A stretch of DNA of 64,000 bases from Cryptomeria japonica (lineage: Eukaryota > Streptophyta > Pinopsida > Cupressales > Cupressaceae). Location: contig NC_081410.1 of NCBI RefSeq assembly GCF_030272615.1, positions 145,570,349-145,634,348 on the forward strand, read 5' to 3'. Of this stretch, positions 44,326 through 54,930 are shown piece after piece. A model generated the notes under the pieces. The model ran no database searches, was not told the origin of the DNA, and saw nothing but the letters and a program-made list of their open reading frames with translations. The position numbers and the translations under genes were made by a program. Position 1 is the first letter of the stretch; each line of letters begins with the position of its first letter.

Positions 44326-46023
44326 CTACACAAGGCAAGTCTGCAATCAACAAACTGCTAGTAGTATGGATATGCGAATTTCACCATCAATCAAGCATAT
44401 TTCTTCCACTCATCTAATAACATGAAATCAAATATGAGAAGTATAAAGACCATGCAAATTGTCGAATCGACCCATAAATTTCACCATTTCTTCAATGAAG
44501 TTACAAGTCTTTTACAACATCTTGGCAACAATCTTTGCCTTCTCTCTCTACTCTACTCTAATTGCTATTCTATCAACTATATTCTAACTCTTCCAACTAT
44601 TCTATTCTCTCTAATTCCTAATGCCTTTACAAAATGAAATGCCAGGGCTTATATAGTGCCCTCAATACAATTCGATTGCTTAGATTGATTCGAGATCAAT
44701 GGCCAAGATTCAACAATGAAAACCCTAATTAGGGTTTGTTACAACCATTACATAACATTTAATGCTTGACCAATGATAAAATTGTATTGCTTGGACACAT
44801 GTCCTCTCTGAAAAATTCGACCAATGGATAGCTGGGGTAGGTACATCGGAGTTTGTGCCACCTTCCATGAGTTAGGTACATTGAATCTGGACATGCTGAG
44901 GTGGACCACACTGACTGGAGAAGTGATGACTAGGATGCCACCTCGTTTGACACTTGTAACTTGGTAAATATTCAACTTGATGTTGTTGAGAAGCTAGCTT
45001 TAATTAATTCTTTTGGAACTATCTGCTTCTTCAACAAACCCTTGCTCTGACTTCTTGTGTCCTTGATTTGCAGGATGATGATGTACCTCGCCTTGGAACG
45101 CTGGATTGGAAGAGGTCGCCCCTATCCTTGCTTGATCGTCCTTGAGGAGACCGTCCTTGATCTGGCTTGATTTTCCTTAAGGAGAACCTTCCGACTTGTA
45201 GATCTTTCGAGCTTGGGAGTCACCATCTTGATACCTACACAACATTTCAAAATTAGTAATACATTTTGCAACGTGGAAATATAGACTAGAAAGAGGATTT
45301 AAGTTTTAAATTAGGAAACCTCATGATAAATCTTTGAATTATCATTTCCTAAATTTACTAAGCCACTTGAGATTGAAAATTGAAAATTCAAAATTGAGAC
45401 TAGGAGAATCTCGCCATACCTCCACTTCAGGACTAAATCTAAGAAAAGATGCAAAATTAAGCAAGTTTGCTAGGCAAAATGTGGATCGAAGTCTTCAAAA
45501 TGTGCTTCTTCTATCAACTTCACCACCTCTAGCCTTCAACGCTTTGAGGAAAATTCGCTCCATCTTTAGTCTTCAACTAAATTCGCTCCTCCTTAGGCCA
45601 GATTTCGCACTCCTTTATTGCTCCTTCAAAATCGCACTTGGACAAATGATTGAAAGATGGATTAACATGCTCAACACACCCCTCTTATATAGGCGCTCAT
45701 CTTGATAATTGCCCCTAGGCCGACTTGGAAAATAGGCCCAATAAACAAATAAAATTTAATAAAAGAGGGGGCCGACCTTGCAAAATAATACCCCAAGCGC
45801 TCCCTTTTTTTAAAATTTAATTTAATAATAATTAATTAAATGCCTTTGTAATTAAAAACTTCGATTTTTTTAAAGGCTTTAAATTAATTATTGAATGTCC
45901 ATGCGCTATTTTTAAATACCAATTTAATTAAATCTTTCACATTTTTATCGAATTTGGCATTTTAATGTAATTCGAAAATGTTGGCGCCTAAGCATGGGAG
46001 GAATAAGGGACACTAACCACATC

Positions 46024-47504
46024 GCTCTGGTCCCTAGGAGAGGGACAGGAGTGCTCCTTCATTTTGGCCTTGTTTTTCTTGTTTTTCACGTTCAGAGTCT
46101 TGTCTTAGACGTCCAAAATAGCATTTTAATTGGGAATCTTGAGCTTAATTCGTCCCTTTTGTGGAAGGAGTGTGCTTTAAAACACTTTCGCCCTGGTCCC
46201 TTGGTGAGGGACAGGAGCGAACCTTTGTTCCTTGTGCTCATCCTTGTTTATATCAACTTGCAACTGTCTTCACGGTGCAAAATGATGTTCTTTACTCCCT
46301 TTCGAACACTTGAAATGTGAGTGGCAACTTAAATTTGGACACACTTGAACATTTCGCTCTGGTCCCTGGGAGAGGGACAGGAGCGAACTTGGGCATTTCC
46401 ATCACCTTTGCGGTCTTTGATACTTTACTTCCTCTCCGAGGCGTTCCAAACATCATTGCCCCTTTGTGTCTTAGCTTGGAGTGATTTAAGCTTGGAGGGA
46501 ATATTAAATAACCTTGAGTTCGCCCTGGTCCCTGGCTGAGGGACAGGAGCGAACTTTCACCTGTAGGCTCAATCATGCTTTGCTAACTTTTAAAACCATC
46601 TTCAATGGATCCGCTATGCTCCCCTTCACTCATCCTTGACATGTAATTTGCTTCATCTTGGCGAGAGATTTGTCTAAGGAAGAAATCGCTCTGGTCCCTG
46701 GGAGAGGGACAGGAGCGCCTAGGACAATATGGGCTTCACTTGGCGTTTTTACAATCTTCAAATTATCTTCAACGGACTCGTTACGCCTCCTTTGCTTGCC
46801 TCAAACTTAACACTTACTTGACCTTCGCCCAAAACCTGTCTTATAAGGAAAATCGCTCTGGTCCCTGAGAGAGGGACGGGAGCTATCACTTAAATTCGCC
46901 CTGGTCCCTGGCAGAGGGACAGGAGCGATTTTGCTTCTAGGGTCAATTTTCCTCATGATTGCGCTTTCAAGTTATATTCAACTGATAAAATGTATTTCCT
47001 TTGATCTTCTCAATTCGCGAAATCGTTCAAATCTTTCAAGGACAAGGCAATTTTGGATTTCAAGCTCCGGTCCTTCAGTGAGAGACAGGAGCGATTTTTG
47101 TTCTTAGCACATTTCCTTGTTTGTAAATTTCTTCAAATTATATTCAATGGACAGAACATGCCTCCCTTTATCTCTTCCAATCCAAAAATCGTCTTGATCC
47201 TGCAAGGACAGTGAAATATTGAGAAACAAGCTCTGGTCCCTCAGTGAGGGACAGGAGCGAATTTGACCTTGTATGCAAAAACTTCATCATTTCATTGCTT
47301 TTGATCACGTCTGGATGCTCTATCATGCTCATTTCGTCCTTCACCATGCTTTTGATGTCTCAATTTAACCAAACAAGGCCAGGAATGGCTCAAATAAGTA
47401 TTTTCGCCCTGGTCCCTTGGTGAGGGACAGGAGCACTTCGCCTTGGTCCTCCTGAGAGGGACAGGAGCGAAATTCGCTCTGGATCCTCAGTGAAGGACAG
47501 GAGC
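46024..47504. repeat. Twelve GC-rich hairpin units, mostly about 166 bp apart
   Basis: The core is CGCTCTGGTCCCTGGGAG followed by AGGGACAGGAGCG; its two arms are nearly complementary. Copies lie near 46024, 46190, 46355, 46521, 46687, 46856, 46898, 47069, 47231, 47406, 47440 and 47474. The DNA between cores also repeats weakly (for example ATCTTCAA and a following GCTTTGC- or CTCCC-like stretch). Confidence 0.85.
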
Positions 47505-47885
47505 GAAATTTGACTTTTCGAACTCTCTATCAGGATAACTTTTATGGAATATAACATTTCCTTCTATGTTTCTTCTTTCTTATACTTTAAGTTATATTCC
47601 ATATATACTTTCAGGATGTTTGAGAGTGGTTTCAGACCTCCAGGAGTTATATTGCAAAATCTAGTTTTTTGAGGTTTTTCAGTTTCTAGACTTAGCCAAA
47701 TTTCAGGATTAGGACCTCACTCAAGCCGGACTTGCTTATCCATGTGATCCCCTGGGCGACACTCAAAATGCAAAGGCTAACTAACAAAACCCTAAAAAAC
47801 CTAAAAAAAACAAACCCTAAAAAGCAAAAAAAACAAGGGTCCCCATTTGCAATGGGGCGATGTGTGAAATGGTCACAACACAAGG

Positions 47886-48232
47886 TAGTCTTTAATCGGA
47901 CTTGTCTCCTAACAGAGATTGAGATTCCTAACAGGATCTATTCTGGTAAAGAACATTGTAAGACCTTAACCGGTCTGGTCCCTATTCCGCAGATAGTTAC
48001 TTGTGAGTTCCATCTCACCGTGGTTTTTCCCATTTGGGTTTCCATGTCAAAATATCTTGTGTTATGGTGTTTGTGCTTCTGTGGGTGAATGCAATATTAG
48101 CTATTTAGTTTGCATGTTTGTTAACCGGTTTGTCTGTTAAACTGTTTTACAGGATTACTACTAATGTTGCAAAGTGTTTAAATGCAAAGATTTTTGGCAT
48201 ACTAATTCACCCCCCCCTCTTAGTATTCATCA
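47886..48232 (+). repeat. Element A copy 2, 5' LTR, second part
   Basis: It continues the LTR from 43787 after element G, with the CACCGTGGTTTTTCCCATT block near 48017. It ends TTAGTATTCATCA, as in the 3' LTR. Confidence 0.9.
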
Positions 48233-48234
48233 AT

Positions 48235-48246
48235 TGGTATCAGAGC
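48235..48246 (+). other. Element A copy 2 primer binding site (initiator tRNA-Met)
   Basis: TGGTATCAGAGC lies two bases after the LTR end, as in copy 1 and Copia element B. Confidence 0.9.
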
Positions 48247-48282
48247 CTACCTTTCTATAAGTTTAACCACTTGGAAAGAGAT

Positions 48283-49549
48283 ATGGGGGAATACACTTTG
48301 AGGGAACTTACTCAACGGCTCACTCAGTCTGAGCAAGCCTATGATGACCTTATGGTCAAATACAAGGCATCTCAAGCAAAAATGAGAGAACATGCAGAAA
48401 AGCTGATGGAGCTATCTGAAAATAGTTCTGCAGATGAAGCAGACATGGAAGCCCTAATTGCAGAAGTAAATAAGTTGAATGAATCAAACTCCAACCTAAG
48501 AAAGGAGTTGGAAGGACTGACTATCTGGATGTGTCAAGAGCTTGAGAACCGGAGAAAAGCTGAAGACCTAGTGAAAGAAAGAAATCATGAGATCTCCAAG
48601 CTGAAACAAGAGATGAGTGCCCTAAATGCTCTACTCCATGCAAGCAAGGTGGAAAAGGAAGACATGCAAGGAGAACTGAACACTGCCATCTCTGAGAATG
48701 AAGACCTGTTGGTAACAAATGCTGCTATTTTCAAAGAACTCTCTGAGTCAAAGGAAATACTTGCTAAGTTCAACAAGAGTACTGTCAAGCTAGAGCAAAA
48801 GCTTGAATTTGCCAAACCGGTCAATAACACCAATGGACTTGGTTATTCCGGTCATGAGGAAGGTGAGACCTCTGGTACAAATGCTGGAACATCAAAGAAA
48901 CAACCGGCATCAAAGGATAAAGGTAAGCAAAAGTTTAAACCTGTTTGTTTCAACTGTCTTAAAGAAGGACATACTGCTAATGTGTGTAGGAGTAAGGCTT
49001 ACAACAATTTTCCTTATTTCCTATATGATAAGCCTAGATCCTATAGATTTGATGGTAACTGTTATGCATGCAACAAGTATGGGCATAGAGCATCTGAATG
49101 CAGGTATGTTATGAATAACACTGGAAGATATCCTCAGAGGACCCAAGGAGTTGGTTCTGAACCGAAATTACAACCGGTTTAATGCCTTCAATCATCAGCC
49201 AAGAAGCGGTGGTTATCAAGCGGCAACCGGATGGAGAGCAAATTGTATGATCTGTCATGATTATGGTCATACTGCTGCAACATGCAGAAGGAAGAATGGG
49301 AACATGAACAATGGACCTTGGAGAGCACCTGGATTGGTCTGCTATCACTGCAACAAACCGAGTCACATTGCCAAATTTTGTAGATCTAGAAAAAACATAT
49401 CTGATGATATACCGGTCACTCCGGAAGGAAACATTGATGTTGACACTGTTCAAGCGAACATGAAGAAAATCTGGAAGGAGAAACCAACGGTGTTACAAGA
49501 GGAACCGGTTTCTGCACCTAGTGTGGAAATCACAGAACTGGCAAACTAA
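48283..49549 (+). pseudogene. Element A copy 2 ORF1: coiled-coil, four-zinc-knuckle protein (one frameshift)
   Basis: The start is ATG 48283 (M-G-E-Y-T), not the upstream ATG inside the LTR. Residues about 5-190 are a heptad-rich coiled coil. A Gly/Ser/Lys linker leads to knuckles CFNCLKEGHTANVC (residue 222) and CYACNKYGHRASEC (260). An 11-base length difference from copy 1 near 49160 shifts the frame, giving a stop at 49180-49182. The next frame continues with CMICHDYGHTAATC and CYHCNKPSHIAKFC to 49549. Copia gag normally has one knuckle. All four keep the C-C-H-C spacing in both copies, so the RNA-binding part was under constraint. Confidence 0.8.
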
Positions 49550-49999
49550 GCTTCAAAAAGCTTAGGGGGAGCAAACGGCGAAACATTTTGAACCCCCAGT
49601 TTACACCGATAAAAGACCTTAATCGGTATGTTATACCTGTCGTTTGGCAGAAGACCGGAAACAGTAAAAGGGCAAATTAGGGTTTACACCCTAATGGAGG
49701 AGCATTAATGATGGTAGGTGAGGAATATGTTTAAAAGCATTTTTCAAATCATTTCTCACTATCAGTTTTTGACGGAAGAAAAAGTCTTTCAAAGAGTAGA
49801 GCGACAAAAAGGCGATTTGAGCAGAGATTTTGAGAAATTGAGAAACCGCAAAGGAGATTCAAATTCAAACTGGAAACGGTCAAGTGGAAAACACAAAGCA
49901 GTGATTCAGCATCCGACGGAGTGTGAAGTGAAGGAGAATCGGCAAGCCCTAATTTCACGTGTTTCAAAAGTTATTTCTCGAGTTCTTAAGATTTCTATC
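49550..49999 (+). other. Spacer between ORF1 and ORF2 with polypurine block
   Basis: AGCTTAGGGGGAGCAAACGG near 49557-49576 repeats the copy 1 block. The leader to the ORF2 ATG is not conserved as protein. Confidence 0.5.
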
Positions 50000-52900
50000 A
50001 TGGCTTCCGCATCTCATACCAGTTCTAGTGCATCTGTCGAGTCTGCAAGTTTTATTCAACGGAAGTCCAAGTATAATCCCTATCACAAGTTCCGGCTGGT
50101 GTGATAGTAGAAGAGGGAATTTCTGACTACATAGATTGCAAAATAGAAGACCTAGGGTCTCTAGCTATCCCAACCCAGTTAGGTTTATTTTGTGGTAAAG
50201 ATAAGAAGATCAAACCGGAGTTCAATATTTTGGAGAAGAAAAAGCTCCACAATGCTGTTTACTTCCTGGAAGATTTCACAGAGGATCATATAAGGATCAT
50301 TCTGAGTAGAGTCCATGGTGATAAGATGTACCTGGAGAGAACACATGACATCACGCCGCAGGCAATTTATGCAATCACCGGATTCTACAACACTGGGGAA
50401 GTGCCAGCCCTAAGAACTGTAAGCAAAACTGAAATGTCCAAGCTCATCGGTTCAGTGAGCGACTCACGTGGCATGACAGTAAATTCTATCAAGGATGATC
50501 TAGTGAAGTATGCATGTATGGCGATTGGATACCGGACATTCTCAGCCAACAGAATTAACTCTGTATCTGCTGCAGCGGTAAATGCCGCTTACCGGATGAT
50601 AAAGGATGATGCATCATTTGATCTGTGCACTGGTATGCAGAGACAACTCTTGTTGAATCTGAAGGCGATCAAACAGGATAATGCACTTAGGTTCAAGTTT
50701 GGACAACTACTGGTTGGGTTGTTCTTCTATTTTCAAGGCTACTTTCCAGGAGTAGGAGATGTCCAATGGTCTGGTGACCAACCGGTGACCAAGCAAATCA
50801 AGGAAAGCATTGAAGCAATTGGAACCGGCTACCTTGATGTTCTGAACAAGTATTTTGATGAGTTCAGAAGGAAAGTGAGCCAAAGAATGAGGATATCAGG
50901 TGACATGTCAAGAAATATGAAGACAATATCTGCTTCACCATCCAAGTAGATAAATGCATAATGGAGGCTATTGAGCCTAGACAGGAAGAAGTGGAGCCAA
51001 TGGGCTATGAGGTGATGTACGATATACTGGAAGGGTATGCCTCTACCCTTATTGCCTCACCGCTTGATCCCAAGGCGAAGAGAACCGACACCTACCTAGA
51101 GAGGATAGCACCGGTTGAGGAACCACCAGCAATGAAAGAAAAAGAACCGGCAGTGAAGAAGGCAAAGGCAGTGCCTGCAGCATCAGCACCGGTTACTACT
51201 GCAACTCCAAAAGTGACCAAGCGGTCACTAGCTAAGAAGAAACTGGAAGCTGCATCGGCTAAAGTGTTCCAGAGAAAGAGGAAGACAAGGAACACCTCTC
51301 CAGACTCAGAAGAAACTGTGTCTGAGGAAAAGCCAAAGAAAACACGTCAAGCAAAGAGGAAGACAAAGAATGAACTGGCATTATCTGCACCGGTAAATAT
51401 AGATATATCTTCCTACAAACCTTTGACACATTGTCAAAGAACAATAAAGAATATTAGGAGAAAAGTGCTAAATGACTTACTTGAGTGTTTTGATGACTTT
51501 AATGAGGATGAAAAGGAAGCGGTTGAAAAGGAAATAATTCATTATTTATGTGTTAATGACCGGTCGCCCTCAGAGATTAAATCTCAGACATTGGATTCTC
51601 TATATATGTCATTAGATAATAGATGGCGCATTGCCATAGAGAAAGAACAGGAAATTAGGGAGAAGGTTTTTGCACAGTCCTTCCCCAACCTGTCAAATTC
51701 TGAATTGTTTGATGTTATTGACCAAAATAAAGGACTCTTCTTCACTAGAAAAAGAAGTCTCTGGTTGTTAGAAGGTAGAGTTGTTGATGTTGAAAAAGAC
51801 ACTCATCTGTATATGAGAACTACTGTCTAGACTCACAAAGCGCATCTGGCCAACCGATAAGCTGAAGAAGAACCGGTTATATCCAAACCGGATGAAGTAT
51901 TTGATGATGAAGGAAATCCGGTTGTAGAACTGATCGACACCATTGATGTCGATGCTCTGGACGTTGAGGATGATACTCAAGAAACACCATCCAAGGCAAC
52001 AGGACATAAGCAACAGGCTAAATGGGCTGATAAGCAAGCCGAGGACAGACGAGAAGCGACAAAGGAAGAGGCAGAGAAGAAGAAGAAAGATGAAGAGGAG
52101 AAGAAGAAGAAGGATGAAGAAGAGAAGAAGAAGAAAGATGAAGAGGAGAAGAAGAAGAAGGATGAAAGATGAAGAGGAGAAGAAGAAGAAAGATGAAGAG
52201 GAGAAGAAGAAAAATGAAGAGGAGAAGAAGAAAAAGGATGAAGAAGAGAAAAAGAAGCAAGAAGATGAAAAGAAAAAGAAAGAAGAGGAAAATAAGGAAC
52301 AGGAGAAAAAGGAGGAAGCAGAGAGGAAGAAGAAGGAAGAAGAAGATAAGGAACAGGAGAAGAAAAAGGAAGCAGAAAAGAAAAAGGCCGAGGAGGACAA
52401 GGAAGCAGAGAAGAGGAGAGAAGCGGAGAAGAAGAAAGCGGAAGAGGACAAGGCAGGAGAAGCAGAGAAGAGCACCCAGATGGAGACTCCGAAGGCAACC
52501 GGGAGTCAAGCCAAACCGGCTGACCTCACCAGTCCTATAGATCTCCAGTTTGCAAGTGAAACGGAGTTAATGCAGAGCATCAAGGTAGCTCAAGAGCGCC
52601 TTGAAATCATTCGACAGAAGAAGGAGCAGGATGTAATTCAAGTGGCTGTGGATACGCTTACTAGTTTGATACCCGGTACAAATCTTCCAAACACCGATTC
52701 ATCACTAGCTAGACTTAAGCTCCTATGCACAGTAGTAGATGATTAGGTGCAGAGCCTTGAAGAGGTAGCAGAGGCTAATGTCAAGAAGGAGCATCAAAAA
52801 GCTCTTAATATAGCTCCGGTGAAAAAGTTGAATGAGCTCCGGACTGAATTGAAGAAAGAACAAAAGGATATAAGGGACGCTCTAGATGAGGGGAATCTGC

Positions 52901-53345
52901 TACTCAGCAAAATCTGCCAACCCCATCTATTTTATGATGATGTGCTAGCTCAAAAGCAAAAACTTGAAAAGGACTTGTAGTCCTACTTGAGCACATTCAA
53001 GCCGCCTTATGATTCCTTCACAACTTATGGGCAAACCGTTCACCGGTTTCACATCCAGTCAGCAAAAATGGAGCAAGAAATCAGCACTCGATCTAGAGAT
53101 TTGCAAGAGCTAAACTGGTTCTACTCCCACGATTGCAAATTCTTTAGAAGTGCTATCTGAACCTAGATGCCTTAACAGTTACACAAGAGATGAGAACAAT
53201 TGATGCCATGGAAGAACAGGTCTCCTAGATGCAGACAGAGCAAGAAGTAGCCACCTCCCTACTTGAGTCCTGGTCTTTGTCGATGAAACAATTTTTGCAG
53301 GACTTTAAATCTGTTTTTGACAAGTATCATTCCTTGTTGTCATAA
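50000..53345 (+). pseudogene. Element A copy 2 ORF2: novel protein of about 1100 codons (frameshifted)
   Basis: The start is ATG 50000 (M-A-S-A-S). Parts in order: helical domain (50100-50910, with IRIILSRVHGDKMYL, RGMTVNSIKDDLVKYACM, FGQLLVGLFFYFQGYFPG); Lys/Pro/Ala basic linker (about 51110-51390); second helical domain (51420-51800, with SLDNRWRIAIEKEQEIREKV); acidic patch; Lys/Glu repeat (52068-52470); coiled-coil tail ending LLS at 53345. One-base deletions near 50078 and 50910, a repeat-length shift near 52165, and TAG stops at 51828, 52744, 52978 and 53226 break it. Copy 1 fills each gap. I know no family for it; it is not pol or a typical envelope. Position after gag suggests an accessory or structural role. 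Confidence 0.75.
52068..52470 (+). repeat. GA-rich coding repeat in copy 2 ORF2
   Basis: The units encode D-E-E-E-K-K-K-K-type heptads. Near 52158-52175 the pattern reads GATGAAAGATGAAGAGG, an irregular unit that shifts the frame, consistent with replication slippage. Arg/Lys-rich and Ser/Phe-rich shadow frames here are artefacts. Confidence 0.85.
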
Positions 53346-53646
53346 ACTTTTATTATTTTTAATATCAAATGAAAACAGGGTTGTTCAGCTATACTTTGTC
53401 ATTGTTGGCAAAGGGGGAGAATAATTCTATTTGGAGAAGTATCTGGTAATCAAAATTTTGATTATATGCTCTGTATATCTCAATGTTTATGCTCTATATG
53501 CAAAAAGGCTATACACTGTATTGATAAAGGGATAGTGTATATGCTTAGGGGGAGCAATTTTGCTAATGGCATGATTTTGTTGTAAAACACTTAGATGTCA
53601 AAATTTTATTTTCCTAAGTGTTGCCATCAATGCCAAAGGGGGAGAT
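53346..53646 (+). other. Element A copy 2 3' untranslated region with polypurine tracts
   Basis: Tracts lie near 53411 (CAAAGGGGGAGAAT), 53549 (TTAGGGGGAGCA) and 53633 (CCAAAGGGGGAGA). The last abuts the LTR. GTGTTGCCATCAATGCCAAA at 53618-53637 is shared with Copia element B. Confidence 0.75.
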
Positions 53647-54731
53647 TGTTGGCATTTTTTATGTTTTATGTTGTGGTTGTCATTGATGGACACACAGTTG
53701 CATTGAGATCCTCTTTATATGTACGAGTTAGAGAACAACCGGTATTTGGTTGTATTATAGTCTTTAGACTATTGACGTTTTGCAGAATGTGTTTCCCGAT
53801 CTGAAGCGGCATGTTAACCTCAAGCGGTATGAGGGATTAAAGCGGCATAACACATTTCTACCAGTCTTCATTTCTGTCAAACCGGCAACTGGCATTTTGT
53901 ATGAACCGGTAATACTTTGTGATGAGTTACCATCCACCGATTGTTTGACGGTGCCGACACTGTAGCGGTGCTTTTTGTGACGTATTACCAAGTATGTCCA
54001 GGTTCATTGAACCTAGGAAATTGTAATGTAATCCTATTGGACCGACATGAAGTCAGATTCCTTTATAAGGACATTATGTCTAGGGGTTTAGGTTGTTGTT
54101 GTTATTGTTGTTGTGATAGTTGATATTGCGGCTAGGGTTTAAGGTGGTTGAGGAGTTGGAGAGATTATGAATGTGGAGAAGATTGAAGTAATGCCATAGT
54201 GCATTAAGAACGAGCTATCAAGGATCTAATCAAGTAGTCTGTGCTATTAGCTAGATCAAACACTTGTTGATTACTCACATTTTTGACAAGTTTGTAGCCC
54301 TTAACTGGGTAGGCCCAAAAGCCTTTTTGTAAATCCTCTAACAAGGTGGTTCACATCTGTGGATCTAAAATCCTCTAGCAAGGTAGTCTTTAATCGGACT
54401 TGTCTCCTAACAGAGATTGAGATTCCTAACAGGATCTGTTCTAGTAAAGAACATTGTAAGACCTTAACCAGTCTGGTTCCTATTTTGCAGATAGTTACTT
54501 GTGAGTTCCATCTCACCGTGGTTTTTCCCATTTGGGTTTCCACGTCAAAATGTTTTGTGTTATGGTGTTTGTGCTTCTGTAGGTGAATGCATTATTAGCT
54601 ATTTGGTTTGCATGTTTGTTAACCGGTCTGTCTGTTAAACTGTTTTACCGGATTACTGCTAATGTTGCAAAGTGTTTAAATGCAAAGATTTTTGGCATAC
54701 TTATTCACCCCCCCCCTCTTAGTATTCATCA
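53647..54731 (+). repeat. Element A copy 2, 3' LTR
   Basis: It begins TGTTGGCATTTTTTATG, ends TTAGTATTCATCA, and is uninterrupted. It is the reference that shows the 5' LTR was split by element G. Confidence 0.95.
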
Positions 54732-54930
54732 CTACCATCAGGTCTCGTATTAATATTTTGTGAACATTCAAATGCTTTGATTATTTGTCTTTTGTGAACG
54801 TTCAAATGCTATGACCTTCAAATCCACACCAAAAATAGTTTCCATAGAAAGGTCTCCCATCATTTATGTTATATCTTCCTCTACCTCTTTGGTATGTATC
54901 AAAGACTATTAAAAATAGGGTGGGATGGAA
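54732..54930 (-). pseudogene. Element F, right part: zinc-knuckle region of a Ty3 gag
   Basis: On the minus strand, reading toward 54732: YQRGRGRYNINDGRPFYGNY, then a decayed knuckle (FWCGFEGHSI, stop, KDK) and NVHKILIRDLMVV. This leads to the protease linker at 43050. Order and spacing fit one Ty3 frame cut by element A copy 2. Confidence 0.6.

Larger units (their letters stand above)
43788..47880 (+). mobile_element. Element G: 4.1-kb solo-LTR-like insertion in the element A copy 2 5' LTR
   Basis: It starts TGTTGACGTG and ends GTCACAACA, flanked by a perfect CAAGG duplication (43783-43787 and 47881-47885). I find no internal LTR pair, primer site or retroviral gene between the ends. A single very long LTR left by recombination is the simplest reading; a large non-autonomous element with unseen LTRs is the alternative. 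It holds an exon-like segment (44179-44325), twelve hairpin units (46024-47504), and an A-rich end with CCCCATTTGCAATGGGG. It is younger than element A copy 2. Confidence 0.8.
43051..54731 (+). mobile_element. Element A copy 2, complete to both LTRs, with element G nested in its 5' LTR
   Basis: The 5' LTR is 43051-43787 plus 47886-48232 (1084 bp) and the 3' LTR is 53647-54731 (1085 bp). They differ by scattered substitutions. Flanks CTACT (43046-43050) and CTACC (54732-54736) are a near-perfect 5-bp target duplication. The interior has the initiator-Met primer site, ORF1, ORF2 and polypurine tracts and no pol. The element F frame resumes beyond the right end, confirming the boundaries. Confidence 0.9.

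Noticed and set aside
50100-50940. Element A ORF2 as a PMD or envelope protein
   Set aside because: It lacks the PMD hallmark (TFHLP-GEMT-TLEDV) and has no signal peptide or clear transmembrane segment; FFYFQGYF is too short to count.
51768-52509. Minus-strand frames of 160-235 codons rich in Ser/Phe
   Set aside because: Same artefact on the second copy of the Lys/Glu repeat.
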